Source: Gymnothorax reevesii (Eukaryota; Chordata; Actinopteri; Anguilliformes; Muraenidae). From it: 64,000 nucleotides of DNA. The DNA lies in assembly GCA_029721435.1 (NCBI GenBank), contig CM056580.1, forward strand, positions 77,463,367 through 77,527,366, given 5' to 3'. The notes under the pieces are model-generated. The model did not search any database, was not told the origin of the DNA, and worked only from the letters and a program-made list of their open reading frames with translations. Position 1 is the stretch's first letter, and every line of letters begins with the position of its first letter. The position numbers and the translations under genes were made by a program. Below, piece by piece: positions 1 through 9,829 of the stretch.

Positions 1-912
1 TTCTCCTGCACCTCTTGCTGCTCCTGCACCCCCCCCTGCTCCTCCACCCCCCGCTGCGCCTGCACCCCCCGCTTCTCCTGCACCTCCTGCTGCCCCTGCA
101 CCCCCTGCTTCTCCTGCTGCTTCTCCGGCACCTCCTGCTGCTCCTGCACTCCCTGCTCCTCCTGCTGCTTCTCCTGCACCTCTTGCTGCTCCTGCACCCC
201 TTGCTGCTCCTGCACCCCTTGCTGCTCCTGCACCCCCTGCTTCTCTTGCACCTCCTGCTGCTTCTCCTGCACCTCCTGCTTCTCCTGCACCTCCTGCTGC
301 TCCTGCACCTCCTCCTGCTGCTCCTGCACCCCCCGCTTCTCCTGCACCTCCTGCTGCTCCTGCACCTCTTCCTGCTGCTCCTGCACCCCCCGCTTCTCCT
401 GCACCTCCTGCTGCCCCTGCACCCCCTGCTTCTCCTGCTGCTCCTGTACCCCCTGCTTCTCCGGCACCTCCTGCTTCTCCTGCACTCCCTGCTCCTCCTG
501 CTGCTTCTCCTGCGGCTCCTGCTTCTCCTGCACCCCCTGCTTCTCCTGCACCTCCTGCTGCTTCTCCTGCACCCCCTGCTGCTCCTGTACCTCCTGCTGC
601 TTCTCCTGCACCCCCTGCTGCTCCTGCACCTCCTGCTGCTTCTCCTGCACCTCCTGCTGCTCCTGCACTCCCTGCTCCTCCTGCTGCTTCTCCTGCGGCC
701 CCTGCTGCTCCTGCACCTCCTGCTTCTCCTGCGGCCCCTGCTTCTCCTGCACCTCCTGCTGCTTCTCCTGCACCCCCTGCTGCTCCTGCACCTCCTGCTG
801 CTTCTCCTGCACCTCCTCCTGCTGCTCCTGCACCCCCTGCTGCTCCTGCACCTCCTGCTGCTGCTCCTGCACCCCCTGCTGCTCCTGCACCTCCTGCTGC
901 TCCTGCGCCCTC
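1..912. repeat. Coding minisatellite, 18/21-bp units rich in CCTGCTGCT and CCTGCACC
   Basis: There are roughly 45-50 degenerate units of the form cctgctgct(tct)cctgcacc, with strong strand bias (C/T on +). Variation between copies is mainly substitution or loss of whole codons, so the Pro/Ala frame is never broken. This pattern suggests expansion while the frame was still under constraint. The array continues beyond the left edge of the window. Confidence 0.95.
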
Positions 913-1048
913 TGCACACAGAGGCCGAAGGGGTGATTCAGCGGTCCTTGTGGATGAGGTACTGCGAAATCAGGAGGCGTTACTGTCAGCAGTGAACCAA
1001 ATAAACGCATCCCTTCAAGAGAAACAATACCTTCAAGGGAATCTGTGA
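2..1048 (+). CDS. Harbinger Myb/SANT-like partner protein, 3' part with Pro/Ala-rich repeat tail
   Basis: This frame is open from the window edge for 349 codons to TGA at 1046-1048. It has no ATG in the window, so the N-terminus lies upstream. About 300 residues are degenerate 6-7 residue units of the types PAAPAP, PAASPAP and PASPAP, encoded by 18- and 21-bp repeats (1 to about 910). The C-terminus then becomes ordinary: after RGRRGDSA it reads VLVDEVLRNQEALLSAVNQI and ends in YLQGNL. This is an amphipathic helix typical of the C-terminal region of Harbinger-encoded Myb/SANT-like proteins, which recruit the nuclease and bind element ends (family knowledge). The leucine/histidine-rich frame that is also open here is a shadow, because all indels are multiples of three in the Pro/Ala frame. 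The domain assignment rests on the C-terminal tail and the HARBI1 neighbour. The DNA-binding domain itself is not in the window. Confidence 0.7.
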   Translation, partial: SPAPLAAPAPPPAPPPPAAPAPPASPAPPAAPAPPASPAASPAPPAAPALPAPPAASPAPLAAPAPLAAPAPLAAPAPPASLAPPAASPAPPASPAPPAAPAPPPAAPAPPASPAPPAAPAPLPAAPAPPASPAPPAAPAPPASPAAPVPPASPAPPASPALPAPPAASPAAPASPAPPASPAPPAASPAPPAAPVPPAASPAPPAAPAPPAASPAPPAAPALPAPPAASPAAPAAPAPPASPAAPASPAPPAASPAPPAAPAPPAASPAPPPAAPAPPAAPAPPAAAPAPPAAPAPPAAPAPSAHRGRRGDSAVLVDEVLRNQEALLSAVNQINASLQEKQYLQGNL

Positions 1049-1286
1049 GGCATTTTTGCGCCCTAAATAAAGTATTTCTCGCAAGTATTGTGTGATGTCT
1101 GGTTTCCTAGGAAAACACTTGAAAGATGGTTGTATTTCTTTGTGATAATTAAACATAGCCTGATACATTTTCAAGAGCATGATATTCAAATTAACTGATG
1201 TAGCCTACTGAAACAGGACGTTGTATATGAAAAATACAAATGAATCTAACTTTTTACAAAGCATGTCAGTTTAAAATGTGCATGAT

Positions 1287-2357
1287 TTATTCAGTCACTG
1301 TCTTAGTAACACTTACCTTAAAATTGCACCAAGTCTCTGCCGTCTCTATGGCAGCCGCATTTTGAGGCCGAACAGCTGGTTCCGGAGGCAGACGTTCCAC
1401 TGGATTAAGAACCTCAGGCAGGGGAAGGCCATGTTTTTGGGCCACGTTGTGTTGGACACAACAGGCCAGTATAATGCGGCACACCTTCTCGGGCACATAG
1501 AGTAGGGTGCCACCTTTGCCATGCGCTCTACAGTGGCACGAGTAGCAGCATGCGCCTCATTGTATGCCAGCTCCTGTGACGTCTGTGGGTTGGCCAATGG
1601 GGTCCTAAACCACGGTGTTAGTGGGTAACCCCTATCCCCTATGGATGTAGAAGGGTAAGTACATATATAAAATACATGCAATTGTATAGGCTGGCTATAT
1701 TCTTACCAATGAGCCAGCCGTCTCTCACAGCTCCATCCTCCAGAAGTCTGGCAACTGCGCTATTACACAGGATAAAAGAGTCGTGTGTCCCACCAGGCCA
1801 CCGTGCCACAACGTTTAATAGCACACACTTTGTATCACTGATCAGTTGCACATTCACGGAATAAAAGTTTTTCCGATTTATGTTCGCAAATGCATCACCA
1901 GATGGAACCTTGATGTGCACGTGTGTGCAGTCTATGGCACCTATAACACCTGGCATGTTTGAAATAGAACTAAATCCCTGCATCACCTCTACTTGCATTT
2001 ATACTTCATGAAGCAATTTAATGTACTGTGGCATTAATTTAATAATGGCGTTGAGCACAGCAGGAAGGATCATAGATGGCTGAGAGATCCCGGACCTATC
2101 ACCTATCTCCCTCTGGAAAGTCCTTGTGGCTAAAAATCTGATAACAGATAATAGAGGGATGTGGAGGGATGGCACGGCTGCGTTTTGTTGGCCTAGTCAG
2201 ATTTGGCTCTAACATGTTGCATAAATGGTCGTGGTAGTCTGAAACGACTAATTAACCAGTCATCACTCTCAGCCAACATATCTGCCCGATCACTGAATTG
2301 CCACTCTCTCCATATAGCGCCTTTTGCCAAATCATGCAAAAGTGTGAGTTCTGCCAT
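1287..2357 (-). pseudogene. HARBI1-like: HARBI1-like DDE nuclease of PIF/Harbinger, frameshifted
   Basis: Reading from the ATG at 2357 gives MAELTLLHDLAKGAIW, then a stretch containing ADMLAESDDWLISRFRLPRP, the usual N-terminus of this nuclease. Small indels then break the frame near 2215 and 2140. An in-frame stop follows LLHEV near 2000. The catalytic core is intact in one block (1998 to 1705): GAIDCTHVHIKVPSGDAFAN carries the first Asp, and VVARWPGGTHDSFI the second. A GTAAGA donor interrupts the block after WLIG, and the next exon resumes with RGYPLTPWFRTPLANPQ and AATRATVER, holding the expected Glu. Just after VER a deletion removes the conserved TIG.LKGRW segment and shifts the frame. 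The last part, PEKVCRIILACCVQHNVAQ, continues in another frame to about 1305. Family function is DDE cleavage of element ends with the Myb partner. This copy cannot make an active enzyme. Confidence 0.85.
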
Positions 2358-2398
2358 TTTAGCCAAACTAACAATGAAACTGAAGGCATTTTGTATTC

Positions 2399-2421
2399 TG
2401 TGTGTGTGTGTGTTGGGGGGG
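2399..2421. repeat. Short GT microsatellite followed by G run
   Basis: Seven or so GT repeats run straight into an eight-G tract, just upstream of the HARBI1 pseudogene start on the minus strand. It is simple sequence with no other signal. Confidence 0.8.
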
Positions 2422-2963
2422 GTGCGGTAATTATAATTGACACCACCTCAGTAAGCCCCACATGGTAATGGTTTACACCATATTTGTGATTTTATTATAG
2501 CCTAATTTTTTTTTATCATATTTTGACACGTAGGAAGAACATATGATTATTCTCGGTCTATTGCATTGATTTTAATAGATAATTTGCAATCATCAACCTA
2601 ATCTGGATCATAAACCTACCCATGACCAATTAATTTAACTAACTAAATTGTTTATATTTCTAATCGTTTGTCATGTTTAAGTTATGCCTATATCACATTT
2701 TTCAAAGGCATTTGCCTATTATTTACATAACAGAGTGCAATATGAATTAAAATTGTAATTTACAATAGTGACAAGCATTATTTATATGTTTTTGTAAATT
2801 TACACAAGCGCTACACACGGTCGAAAGCATGTGTAGATTCTGTTAGTAGCTACGAACAGATCTGAGCTACTATAATGTTGATCAATGCGAGATTCACGTA
2901 AATTTACGTCTACGAACAGTTTACACACAAATTCGCTCTGCTCACGTTTCATGAATGAGACCC

Positions 2964-3434
2964 AATGAACCTCAGATCCTCTCAAATACAGAACAGCAGC
3001 TCAATGAATGCATTATGCTTTTTGTATTTCTCACCAGTTTGTGTAAACTCTGGAGTCTTAGGTATGAGGACAGCAGTTTCTCAGATGCTGGAACCACCAC
3101 ACCTGACACCAGATAGAAAACCATTCTAATTCTGAAAAATTTACTGACCTCACCATGCCTGCATGCTTTATGAATTAAGATTTGCCCTTAATATACGATT
3201 CTCTATTTGGAGGAGCAGTCTATTTTTGTCAAAATACCTAATAAAGTGGTGAGCAAACAGGTTTCAGATTATTAGGCTCATTACTATGATTACTCTAACC
3301 TGCACGAATTCACTTGCTATGAAGCCAATTAGATCAATAAAATAAACAACAATAAAAGAAATCAGGCAGCTTGGATGCAAGTCGACATTACCCTATACTT
3401 GCTACTTTGGATGTGACTGACAGTATGCAAACTG
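2964..3434. other. Unassigned AT-rich sequence
   Basis: I see no credible coding frame, RNA gene or repeat border. This is the flank immediately outside the Harbinger right terminus. Confidence 0.5.
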
Positions 3435-3640
3435 TAGCATCGATAATATATTTGAGGTCGATGTCTGTCTGTGTGTATGTACACGTTTTTCTCCTACATT
3501 TCTCAACTGATTATCACTAAATTTGGTGTGAATATCCACTTGGATACCAGGAAGGACTTGACGTCACCCGATTTTTGAAAAACGGTCATGCACACAAAAA
3601 AATAGCAATTTTACTCCGGGTAGAGGGTAGCAGCTAGTAC
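3435..3640 (+). repeat. Degenerate interspersed repeat with CTGTCTGTGTG start
   Basis: The stretch begins with a TGTCTGTCTGTGTGTATG motif and contains TCTCAACTGATTATCACTAA, then TTTGGTGTGAATATCC. It resembles the other 'phrase' repeats of the window (20905, 30660, 35570, 42480, 63830), which share a tctgtctgt stretch followed by text of the type 'act-aaatttggtgtg'. The family is not identified. It is non-coding. Confidence 0.4.
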
Positions 3641-5200
3641 AATTATATAAAAGATGCAAAACTTCCGAAGAATTAGCATTCTAATGAGGGCGCTATCTGA
3701 GCAGTAGTATAGTGCATTACACTAAGTAATGTATTAGACTTTAGCCTCACTGGAACAGACGTGAGCGGTGTCAGTCCGCATCCCATGGGAGCCACTTGAA
3801 GTTGGTACTGCGCTTCAACTTAATTACTCTTGTAAAACCCAGCAATATAAAGGAAGCTTACAGAATTTGCAATGTTCAAGATGGTAAGAATCATAATCTC
3901 TCCTGTGAGAGTGTCAACTAAACCTACCTTAAACAAGGTCAAGTTTGGAAATTAATGGTATATTTAGATGACAATCTCTGTCAGTGCTTAAAAAAATTCT
4001 AATCCTTTCTCCATTAAGAAGACAAGAGGAAAGTGCTCCCTGAAGGTGGCAAATAAGTTATATTTTTCCCTTGTCATGTTATTCAAAGTAAACTGGTTAT
4101 TATCGAGCAAAGTGCACCTTGGAGTCAGAAAGGACGCAGTTTTTCAGATCAAACTTGTACTGATAAGCTTTGTAATGTTGAGGTCATAGCAAAGCTCCTG
4201 CAGTGTTAAAGATTACCTCATGGTTGACCTTTTGTCCTTTCTCATTGAAGATAAGCAATAATATTATAAAATGAGTAAAGTAATGAAGCCATGACTTAAA
4301 AACTCAAATGTCATGTAGAATAAGCTTACTGCTATTGTTCTGGCATTTCAAATAGCTTTCAGTATCAAGAAAAGAAGAAAAACAGCGTGTCAAACACCAC
4401 TCCAATGCAATTAGAGAGTTAAATCCTCGCCAGGAATCTATATGAAATATGTAGACTGAGAAAAGATATGAACTGTCAGTGGAAATAACACAAAAACATC
4501 AGGAAATCTGAGGGTAAAGTTTATTTTATTCTTTTCTTTCACTCACAATTGAGATTGACCAAACTACTTTACACAGCCCAATGCCCGAACCAGCATGGAG
4601 CAAGCCAAAGGCAACAATAGCAAAGAAAAACTCCTTAGTAGTGAAGAAACCTGGGGCAGAATCTGGCTCCAAATCAAGGAACTTAACTGCCTGAGGTTAG
4701 CCCTGGGGAAAAGAGGAACGGAAGAAGAAGACTAGAAAATACAGAGAAAAAATGGGGATGAGGAGAGAGGAATCAGGGGCTACATTTCACAGGAGAGGAC
4801 AGAAGGCAGGCTGAAGAGAACCATCAGTTGCACTGCTTGACATAAGCGCATGCAGGCTTAATATCACTTTCAAAGTTGTAAAATAAAAACTACAAAATGA
4901 GGTACAATGCAGGTTAAGGCAAGGGTCTGATTCAGCTGGGACGAAGGGGGTTGAGGACAGACCAGTTCGGATTGAGTCCAAGGTCAAATCGGGCTAAAAG
5001 CATTAATAACCTAGAAAAAGTCTGGGCTGGTGGGGTAGAAAATCTAGGGGTGGGCTGGTATTTGGGAAGCCCAGGGGTTTTTGTTACATCACAGGGGTGC
5101 TGCACGGTCGTGCTGATTGTGATGCCCCTCATAAATAGGCAGAAAGGCACAGCCTCAGTGTGTAACACAAGGGATTTGTCTGGGGTAAGTAAATCTGGCC
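3641..5200. other. Unassigned sequence, purine-rich near 4690-4800
   Basis: No coding region is supported. Frames near 4790-5217 are short and lack family resemblance. The stretch 4690-4800 is GA-rich. Nothing else stands out. Confidence 0.5.
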
Positions 5201-5204
5201 TGGG

Positions 5205-5478
5205 ATTCTATCTTTGAAGTTCTCCTGAGTTCATATGGGTTGTATAGAGGACTCCACTTCCCTCCAAGGACATGCATGTTAGGCTAATTAGCGGCTTTAC
5301 ATTGCGCATAGCTAAGAGTGAGTGAACAAGAGGATGATATTTGAACAGATGTACCTTCTGATGGATTGCTGAACTGTCTTGGGTGTTTGTCTGCTTCTAA
5401 CTGTGGAAAAAGGATAGGTTTCAACCTCTCTGCAACCCTGCACAGGAATAAGTGTGTAAGATAATGAATGGCTGGCCA
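5205..5478 (+). mobile_element. SINE-like repeat, 3' half, degenerate
   Basis: The order of motifs matches the common fish SINE tail. CCAAGGACATGCATGTTAGG leads to CTAATTAGCGGC, then GTGAGTGAACAAG, and finally a CCTGCACAGGAATAAG...GATAATGAATGG end. Similar blocks occur at 10868, 21745 and 28624 in this window. The 5' tRNA-like head is missing. Confidence 0.6.
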
Positions 5479-5938
5479 TTAATATTTGCACTATGCCCTT
5501 CATCATTACCGAATTCAGCACTGCCGCAAAGGGTTGGACATGTGAGGCTTTCAATCTTCCATTGTATCTTGGAGGCTTTAACTATAAAAAGCCATGAGAA
5601 TGAGTCAATAGAAAGGTCAAGAACAGGCTACATGAAGGATAGAAAATGTCAGCAAGGGTATGGGATTATTTACAATGGGGAGCATGGCGAAGGAGCTGAG
5701 AGCAGCCTGATACAAATGTCAGAATAATATGGGTTAAGCAAACATGAAATGTCTGTACTCAGTAGCATTTCTTAGGTTGCTAGGGAGAGGAAAATCAGTG
5801 CGCAGCAGGAGCTCAAAAAGAATGCATAGAGAGTGAAACTGTAAAAGTCAGGTTCCAATATCCTTGCAATTTTTGAATTTATTGACCAAAGGACAGCAAT
5901 TCTGGGCTCTCTAGTGTGCTAATTTCTCAGATTTAGTC

Positions 5939-5955
5939 GGGGGGGGGGGGGGGGG
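5939..5955. repeat. Homopolymer of 17 G
   Basis: An uninterrupted G tract is followed by TCCCTATGTATGCTGG, the start of a short repeat also seen at about 8795 (inverted) and 17855. Confidence 0.9.
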
Positions 5956-6258
5956 TCCCTATGTATGCTGGTCTTTGTTTCAATGCAATGGCAATCCCAG
6001 AATTTAAAAAAACAGGTCATTTGCCCAGACTACAAGTTTATATAATGGGATTTCTGAAACTCTTAAATCAGAATGAATTTTTGTTTATATGCACACCATA
6101 ATCCTGTCTTAATCGGAATATGATTATACTCCGATTGCATACCTGTCATGTAAACACGTGCAATAACCCGATTAAGGTCATTTTCCGAATCAAAATATTC
6201 CGAATTAGACCTCTGGCATGTGCCTGTTTTAATCGGAATACTGGGTCATGTATACACC

Positions 6259-6645
6259 TTAAAGGACCATTGTGTAAGATTTAGACCGACAATCGGGCTG
6301 AATAACTGGCAGGAATAGAATATAATATTCAAATGTACATTTTTATCAGTATATCATTTCCTGAAAATAATAATCATAGTGTTTTCTTTTATCCAGAATG
6401 AGCCCTTTATATCAACAGGGAGAGCGGGTCCTCTTCCACGGCGCTCTCCATTTTGCACCGCCATGTTTCTACAGTAGCCCAGAATGGGAAAAAGTAATTA
6501 AATAAAGCATTGACACGAGAGAGCGTCTTTTGCGTTTTTGTAAGTTTAGCGGCCACCATAGGTTCTCTGAGAAAGGGAATGATCATTTGGTTGCAGTCTA
6601 TAATCTCACCACTAGATGGCTCTATCTCACATACTGGTCCTTTAA
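6259..6645. mobile_element. TTAA-flanked MITE (387 bp including TTAA)
   Basis: Left TTAAAGGACCATTGTGTAAG and right end read inverted TTAAAGGACCAGTATGTGAG form about 20-bp terminal repeats. TTAA lies at both borders, as for piggyBac-like or Kolobok-like cut-and-paste elements. It interrupts the left subterminal region of the 6083-7926 element and has no coding content. Confidence 0.8.
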
Positions 6646-6734
6646 TCGCCCCCGAATGCCCCCTAACAGAACATTCAATTAGGTCTGCGCCTGTTCAGTT
6701 CACAAGGAATTAGCATTTTTGGAGCGAAGGGGAG

Positions 6735-6926
6735 ATGACTGTGTGCATTCTGATAATGAAAGACATGAATATAATAGAATATATCGATGGGCAAAAGCGC
6801 CGTAACAAAGATATCATTACGGTGTGCGAAAAGTGGAGAGAGGCTAGCTTTGTGAGAACTGCCAACGAAGTTAAGCATCGCTGGAAAACTCTAAAGGTGG
6901 CTTATTCCAAAGCAAAAAAAATAAAG
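6735..6926 (+). pseudogene. Myb/SANT-like (trihelix) DNA-binding domain fragment
   Basis: Starting at MKDMNIIEYIDGQKRRNKDI the frame gives the helix pattern of transposon-borne trihelix domains. It continues EKWREASFVRTANEVKHRWK and TLKVAYSKAKK, with the characteristic W-K-x-L-K-x-x-Y spacing. After the KAKK it runs into non-homologous sequence; the open frame ends near 7016. A splice or deletion boundary is likely here. The proposed role is binding of transposon ends (family knowledge). The copy is incomplete. Confidence 0.6.
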
Positions 6927-7649
6927 GCAGTGGCTATTTTTACGCCAGTTGTTATCTTACTTCAATTTGCTATTATTACGAGCTTCCGTATGTGCATGCA
7001 CAATGTTTGGATCTGAACCCATAGACTGATTTATACAGTCTATGCTTATACCATGGCTCTAACTATAATGTATCTGCTGACGTTAGCCAGCGGGATGGCT
7101 GTAACATTACTAATGTTTTCTAGCTAGTTGCTTAACTTAGCTAACAGGTTAGGTAGTTATGAGTGTAATTTTAGGTTCAAGGTTTGCTCGCTGATATTTG
7201 GGGAACTGTCAGGTCATCACTCTCCTAAATCGTTAGTAGTGACTTGCGTCGTGTAGAAGAGCTGATAGCTGCACGTTTGTCCTTGCAAGAAATTTTAGAG
7301 TACAAGTTGGCTAATGACTTAGATGGTAAGCAGGCAAAGTTAGCTGGCTAATAACTAACCCTACCTAACTTGAGTAGAGGACATCCTGACTGTAACTTAA
7401 AGTAAGTAAGCTGGCTAGCTGGTCTAGTAGCCTAATGTTAACCAAAAGGCACGCGAATACGGGATGTTTTCAACCCAGTTGAGTAGCAATTATTTTCTGA
7501 GACAGAATTTCCTATTTTTCATGCAGATACGGTAGTTCATAGGAATAGCAAATTATAATAAGCTCACGACTGGCGAAAAAACAGCCACTACCAAAAACAA
7601 AACAATAACAGCGGCCCTAATCCAGCCAGTTTCATTTATTTTGCGGTCA

Positions 7650-7765
7650 TGGATGAAATTCTGGGACAGAGACCGCTGACGATGGCAATGGCCAAGAAGT
7701 CGATGTCAGCTTTGATGCTGCAACTGAAGGCAACCAAAGCCATGACGGTAACTTTCGAGCGTTAT
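7650..7765 (+). pseudogene. Possible C-terminal exon of the same trihelix gene
   Basis: The stretch VMDEILGQRPLTMAMA is open. It then needs a one-base shift to continue EEVDVSFDAATEGNQSHDG, an acidic linker of the kind found after the trihelix domain in transposon genes. No other part of the protein is visible. The assignment rests on linkage and composition. Confidence 0.4.
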
Positions 7766-7926
7766 ATTTGCTGAAAACCCGATGTTGAGATTGGAGCAAA
7801 GTGGTGGATATGCTAATTACATGTAAACAGGAATATTCCCATCGCTCAGGGCATATAAACAGCTTATTTGGAATATTACCTTAACCCGAATATGAACCTT
7901 AATCGGAACATGGTGAGCATGTAAAC

Positions 7927-8313
7927 GTAGTCATTGTCAGAAATGTCTATTCATGCCAAAAAAAATACATATCCTGTTGGCATGAGAAACATAGTGGATT
8001 AAATTTTAATGAATACTTCTGGGACAACACAAATGATTATGAGGCCCATCTGCGTCGCACTGAGCTATAAAGAAAGGAAATGGAAAATTAGTGCGTATTA
8101 AACAATCAAGTTAATTCAGTAATCTGTTAAGTCATGAATTTGGCTAATTAACCTCACTCACTTATTACATTTTTACATTTCACTTATTACATTACATTTA
8201 CAGTGGACTCGGGAATCTTTGCGGCATTGAAGTAAAATATGTTCACGTAATAGGGTTGAGGAAGGGAAATAATTCCTCTCAGCATCAAACACACCCAATT
8301 AGTTTAAATGATC
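7927..8313. other. Unassigned AT-rich sequence
   Basis: It holds a short local direct repeat (acttattacat, 8159-8190) and nothing else I can support. Confidence 0.5.
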
Positions 8314-8749
8314 AGTTCTGATAGGACCACTTCATCAAAAAAGAAAATATTTATTGCAACATACAGGCATACAATCAAACATTGAGATTGGCGACGTGGC
8401 TCTGTTATGAGAGATCCCTGCCCGTCCGAACGAGGAACCGAAGGCAGGGAGCTGCTTCCCTTCCAAGGAACAGAGCCAACAACAGCAATGACCTCACAAA
8501 AGAGACATTGCTATAGAACGAAAATGTAGACAAAGAGAGCCGGATTAATGAATACAATAGATTGGTGGAGCTGGGGTGGTGGAGGGTTGTTGAGCGAGCG
8601 CTCTGAGGAGCCGCTTCCCGAGGCGAGCTTAAGTGGAGTAGCATATTACCAGCTAAGCAATCAGGCAGCTAGGTCAGATGACAGTCATGTGCACTCAGGT
8701 AGAAGCTGCTCCTCTGTCAGCAGGCTTGGCTCCATGACCTATCAGAACT
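8314..8749. mobile_element. 436-bp element with perfect 12-bp terminal inverted repeats
   Basis: AGTTCTGATAGG opens it and CCTATCAGAACT closes it, an exact inversion. The interior is much more GC-rich than the flanks. Read from the minus strand it holds AATAAA (8350 region) shortly before the end, like an LTR or a short transcription unit. There is no convincing target-site duplication and no coding frame. It could be an LTR-like unit or a non-autonomous DNA element. Confidence 0.55.
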
Positions 8750-8769
8750 AACGTCAAGTCTTTATTTCA

Positions 8770-8830
8770 TTGCAAATAGAAAGAATGACAATTGTGGTTG
8801 GAACAAAAACCAGCATACACAGCGGAATCC
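8770..8830 (-). repeat. Short dispersed repeat (TATGCTGGTTTTTGTTCCAA)
   Basis: Read from minus it gives GTGTATGCTGGTTTTTGTTC followed by CAACCACAATTG. Related text occurs at 5950-5995 and 17855-17895 on +. This is a small family of low-copy fragments. Confidence 0.5.
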
Positions 8831-9324
8831 CAGGACCAAATTTTATAACCACTGCTCTGAGTTATTTTCTGTCAAAATATGGGTTAAACCATCCCCTGTG
8901 TCCTGATATATTATAGCACTACTGCCAATAAACTGTGATAATGGAACAAAACCTAAATTAAGTCCTCTGACCCCACTTTCCACTGCTTTTTATAACAAAG
9001 GGCTGGCTTGTCCTGGGAGAGTGCACCACTCATTATCCTTCTGTGCAGCCCTATTTGTGTGGGCTTGCAACTTGAATGCTAGTCATATTTTTAATAATTT
9101 ATTTATTTCAAGTTGAATCATTCTACCAAGCTCTCTACTCTGTATTTTATTTGACAAGTGGCAGGCAGAAAATGATCAGGGATTGTATGGGTCATGTAGT
9201 TTCCCCAATAGCTGATAGTCCTCACTGGCCGCTATCAGCGGCTTGTCCCTCAAAAATTCTGGGGAGACTAGCAGTATGGTCTCATGACCAAGATGAAGTG
9301 ATTCAAATCTCTTTTCTTTTTTCC
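8831..9324. other. Unassigned sequence
   Basis: Short open frames here (for example 9076-9357) have no recognisable family. I see no other structure. Confidence 0.5.
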
Positions 9325-9548
9325 TTAACTCATTCCCTACGAAATACTTTTATATAAAATTGTCGCGTTTGTATTGAATACTTTTCCCGAAAATTACACA
9401 GTATAAAGTTTTGAAGTACAAGTGCCCCATGACCGCGATCGTCAACTGATTTCGCGTTTTCATCGGACTGCGAATGGTCATCTGCGCCGCTGGCGCTGGC
9501 TTACTGTTGGGAATGGTAGAATTCGCCGCGCCATAAGGTATGAGTTAA
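9325..9548. mobile_element. TTAA-flanked MITE (224 bp)
   Basis: Left TTAACTCATTCCCTACG and right end read inverted TTAACTCATACCTTATGG give a terminal repeat of about 12 bp with TTAA on both sides. The interior has a GC-rich GCGCCGCTGGCGCTGGC segment near 9483. It is non-coding. Confidence 0.7.
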
Positions 9549-9554
9549 TATGAT

Positions 9555-9700
9555 ACAGATCTGAGATTTTCAGGGATGTGGGGACACAGAAATCTGATCT
9601 TATAGCCAATTTTCAAATCAGCATTGAGCCACTTTCATATGTGGTCTTAGATTGGATACAAATCTGAAACGTGCCCATGCAAAATGAATGAGAACGGTCA
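9555..9700 (+). repeat. Dispersed repeat, copy 1
   Basis: It contains ATTGAGCCACTTTCATATGT then GGTCTTAGATTGGATACAAAT. Nearly the same text in the same orientation is at 54385-54440. It resembles a non-autonomous DNA element with a 'cactttcatatgtgg' core. The ends are unresolved. Confidence 0.55.
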
Positions 9701-9829
9701 AATTATATGTATATATTTTTGCCCTTTTGACTACATCACTCAGCCGAGGAACTGTTGGCCATCGTCCTGGGAAAAATCCCATCCTTACATTTGCCACACG
9801 CATGTCCACTTACTTAGTTTGATTTAGGT

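Larger units (their letters stand above)
1..2963. mobile_element. PIF/Harbinger DNA transposon, left end outside window
   Basis: The segment carries the two hallmark Harbinger genes in convergent orientation. A Myb/SANT-partner C-terminus lies on + (to 1048) and a HARBI1-type DDE nuclease pseudogene on - (2357 to 1287). The right terminus is recognisable at about 2945-2963: read from the - strand it gives GGGTCTCATTCATGAA, closely matching the terminal repeat of the second Harbinger copy at 31043 (GGGCCTCATTCACCAA). A possible 3-bp target is unclear because the left end is missing. Poly(A)-type signals for both genes lie between them: AATAAA near 1065 on + and at 1286-1291 on -. The element looks old, since the nuclease is frameshifted. 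Confidence 0.85.
6083..7926. mobile_element. DNA transposon carrying a Myb/SANT-like (trihelix) gene, internally deleted
   Basis: The ends are inverted: + strand GTTTATATGCACACCAT at 6083, and the right end read from - gives GTTTACATGCTCACCAT (7926 leftwards). Subterminal ATCGGAATA blocks recur near both ends (6112, 6234, 7850-7910). Inside are fragments of a Myb/SANT-like gene (6765-6925 and 7650-7765). No transposase core was recognised and no clear target duplication was found, so the superfamily is open (PIF/Harbinger-like or another trihelix-bearing group). A TTAA MITE is inserted at 6259-6645. Confidence 0.65.

Noticed and set aside
15..995. Open frame of 326 codons rich in Leu and His (LLLHPPL pattern)
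   Set aside because: It is the frame-shifted shadow of the Pro/Ala-coding repeat; the Pro/Ala frame continues into a sensible C-terminus (stop 1046-1048), while this one ends in unrelated text.
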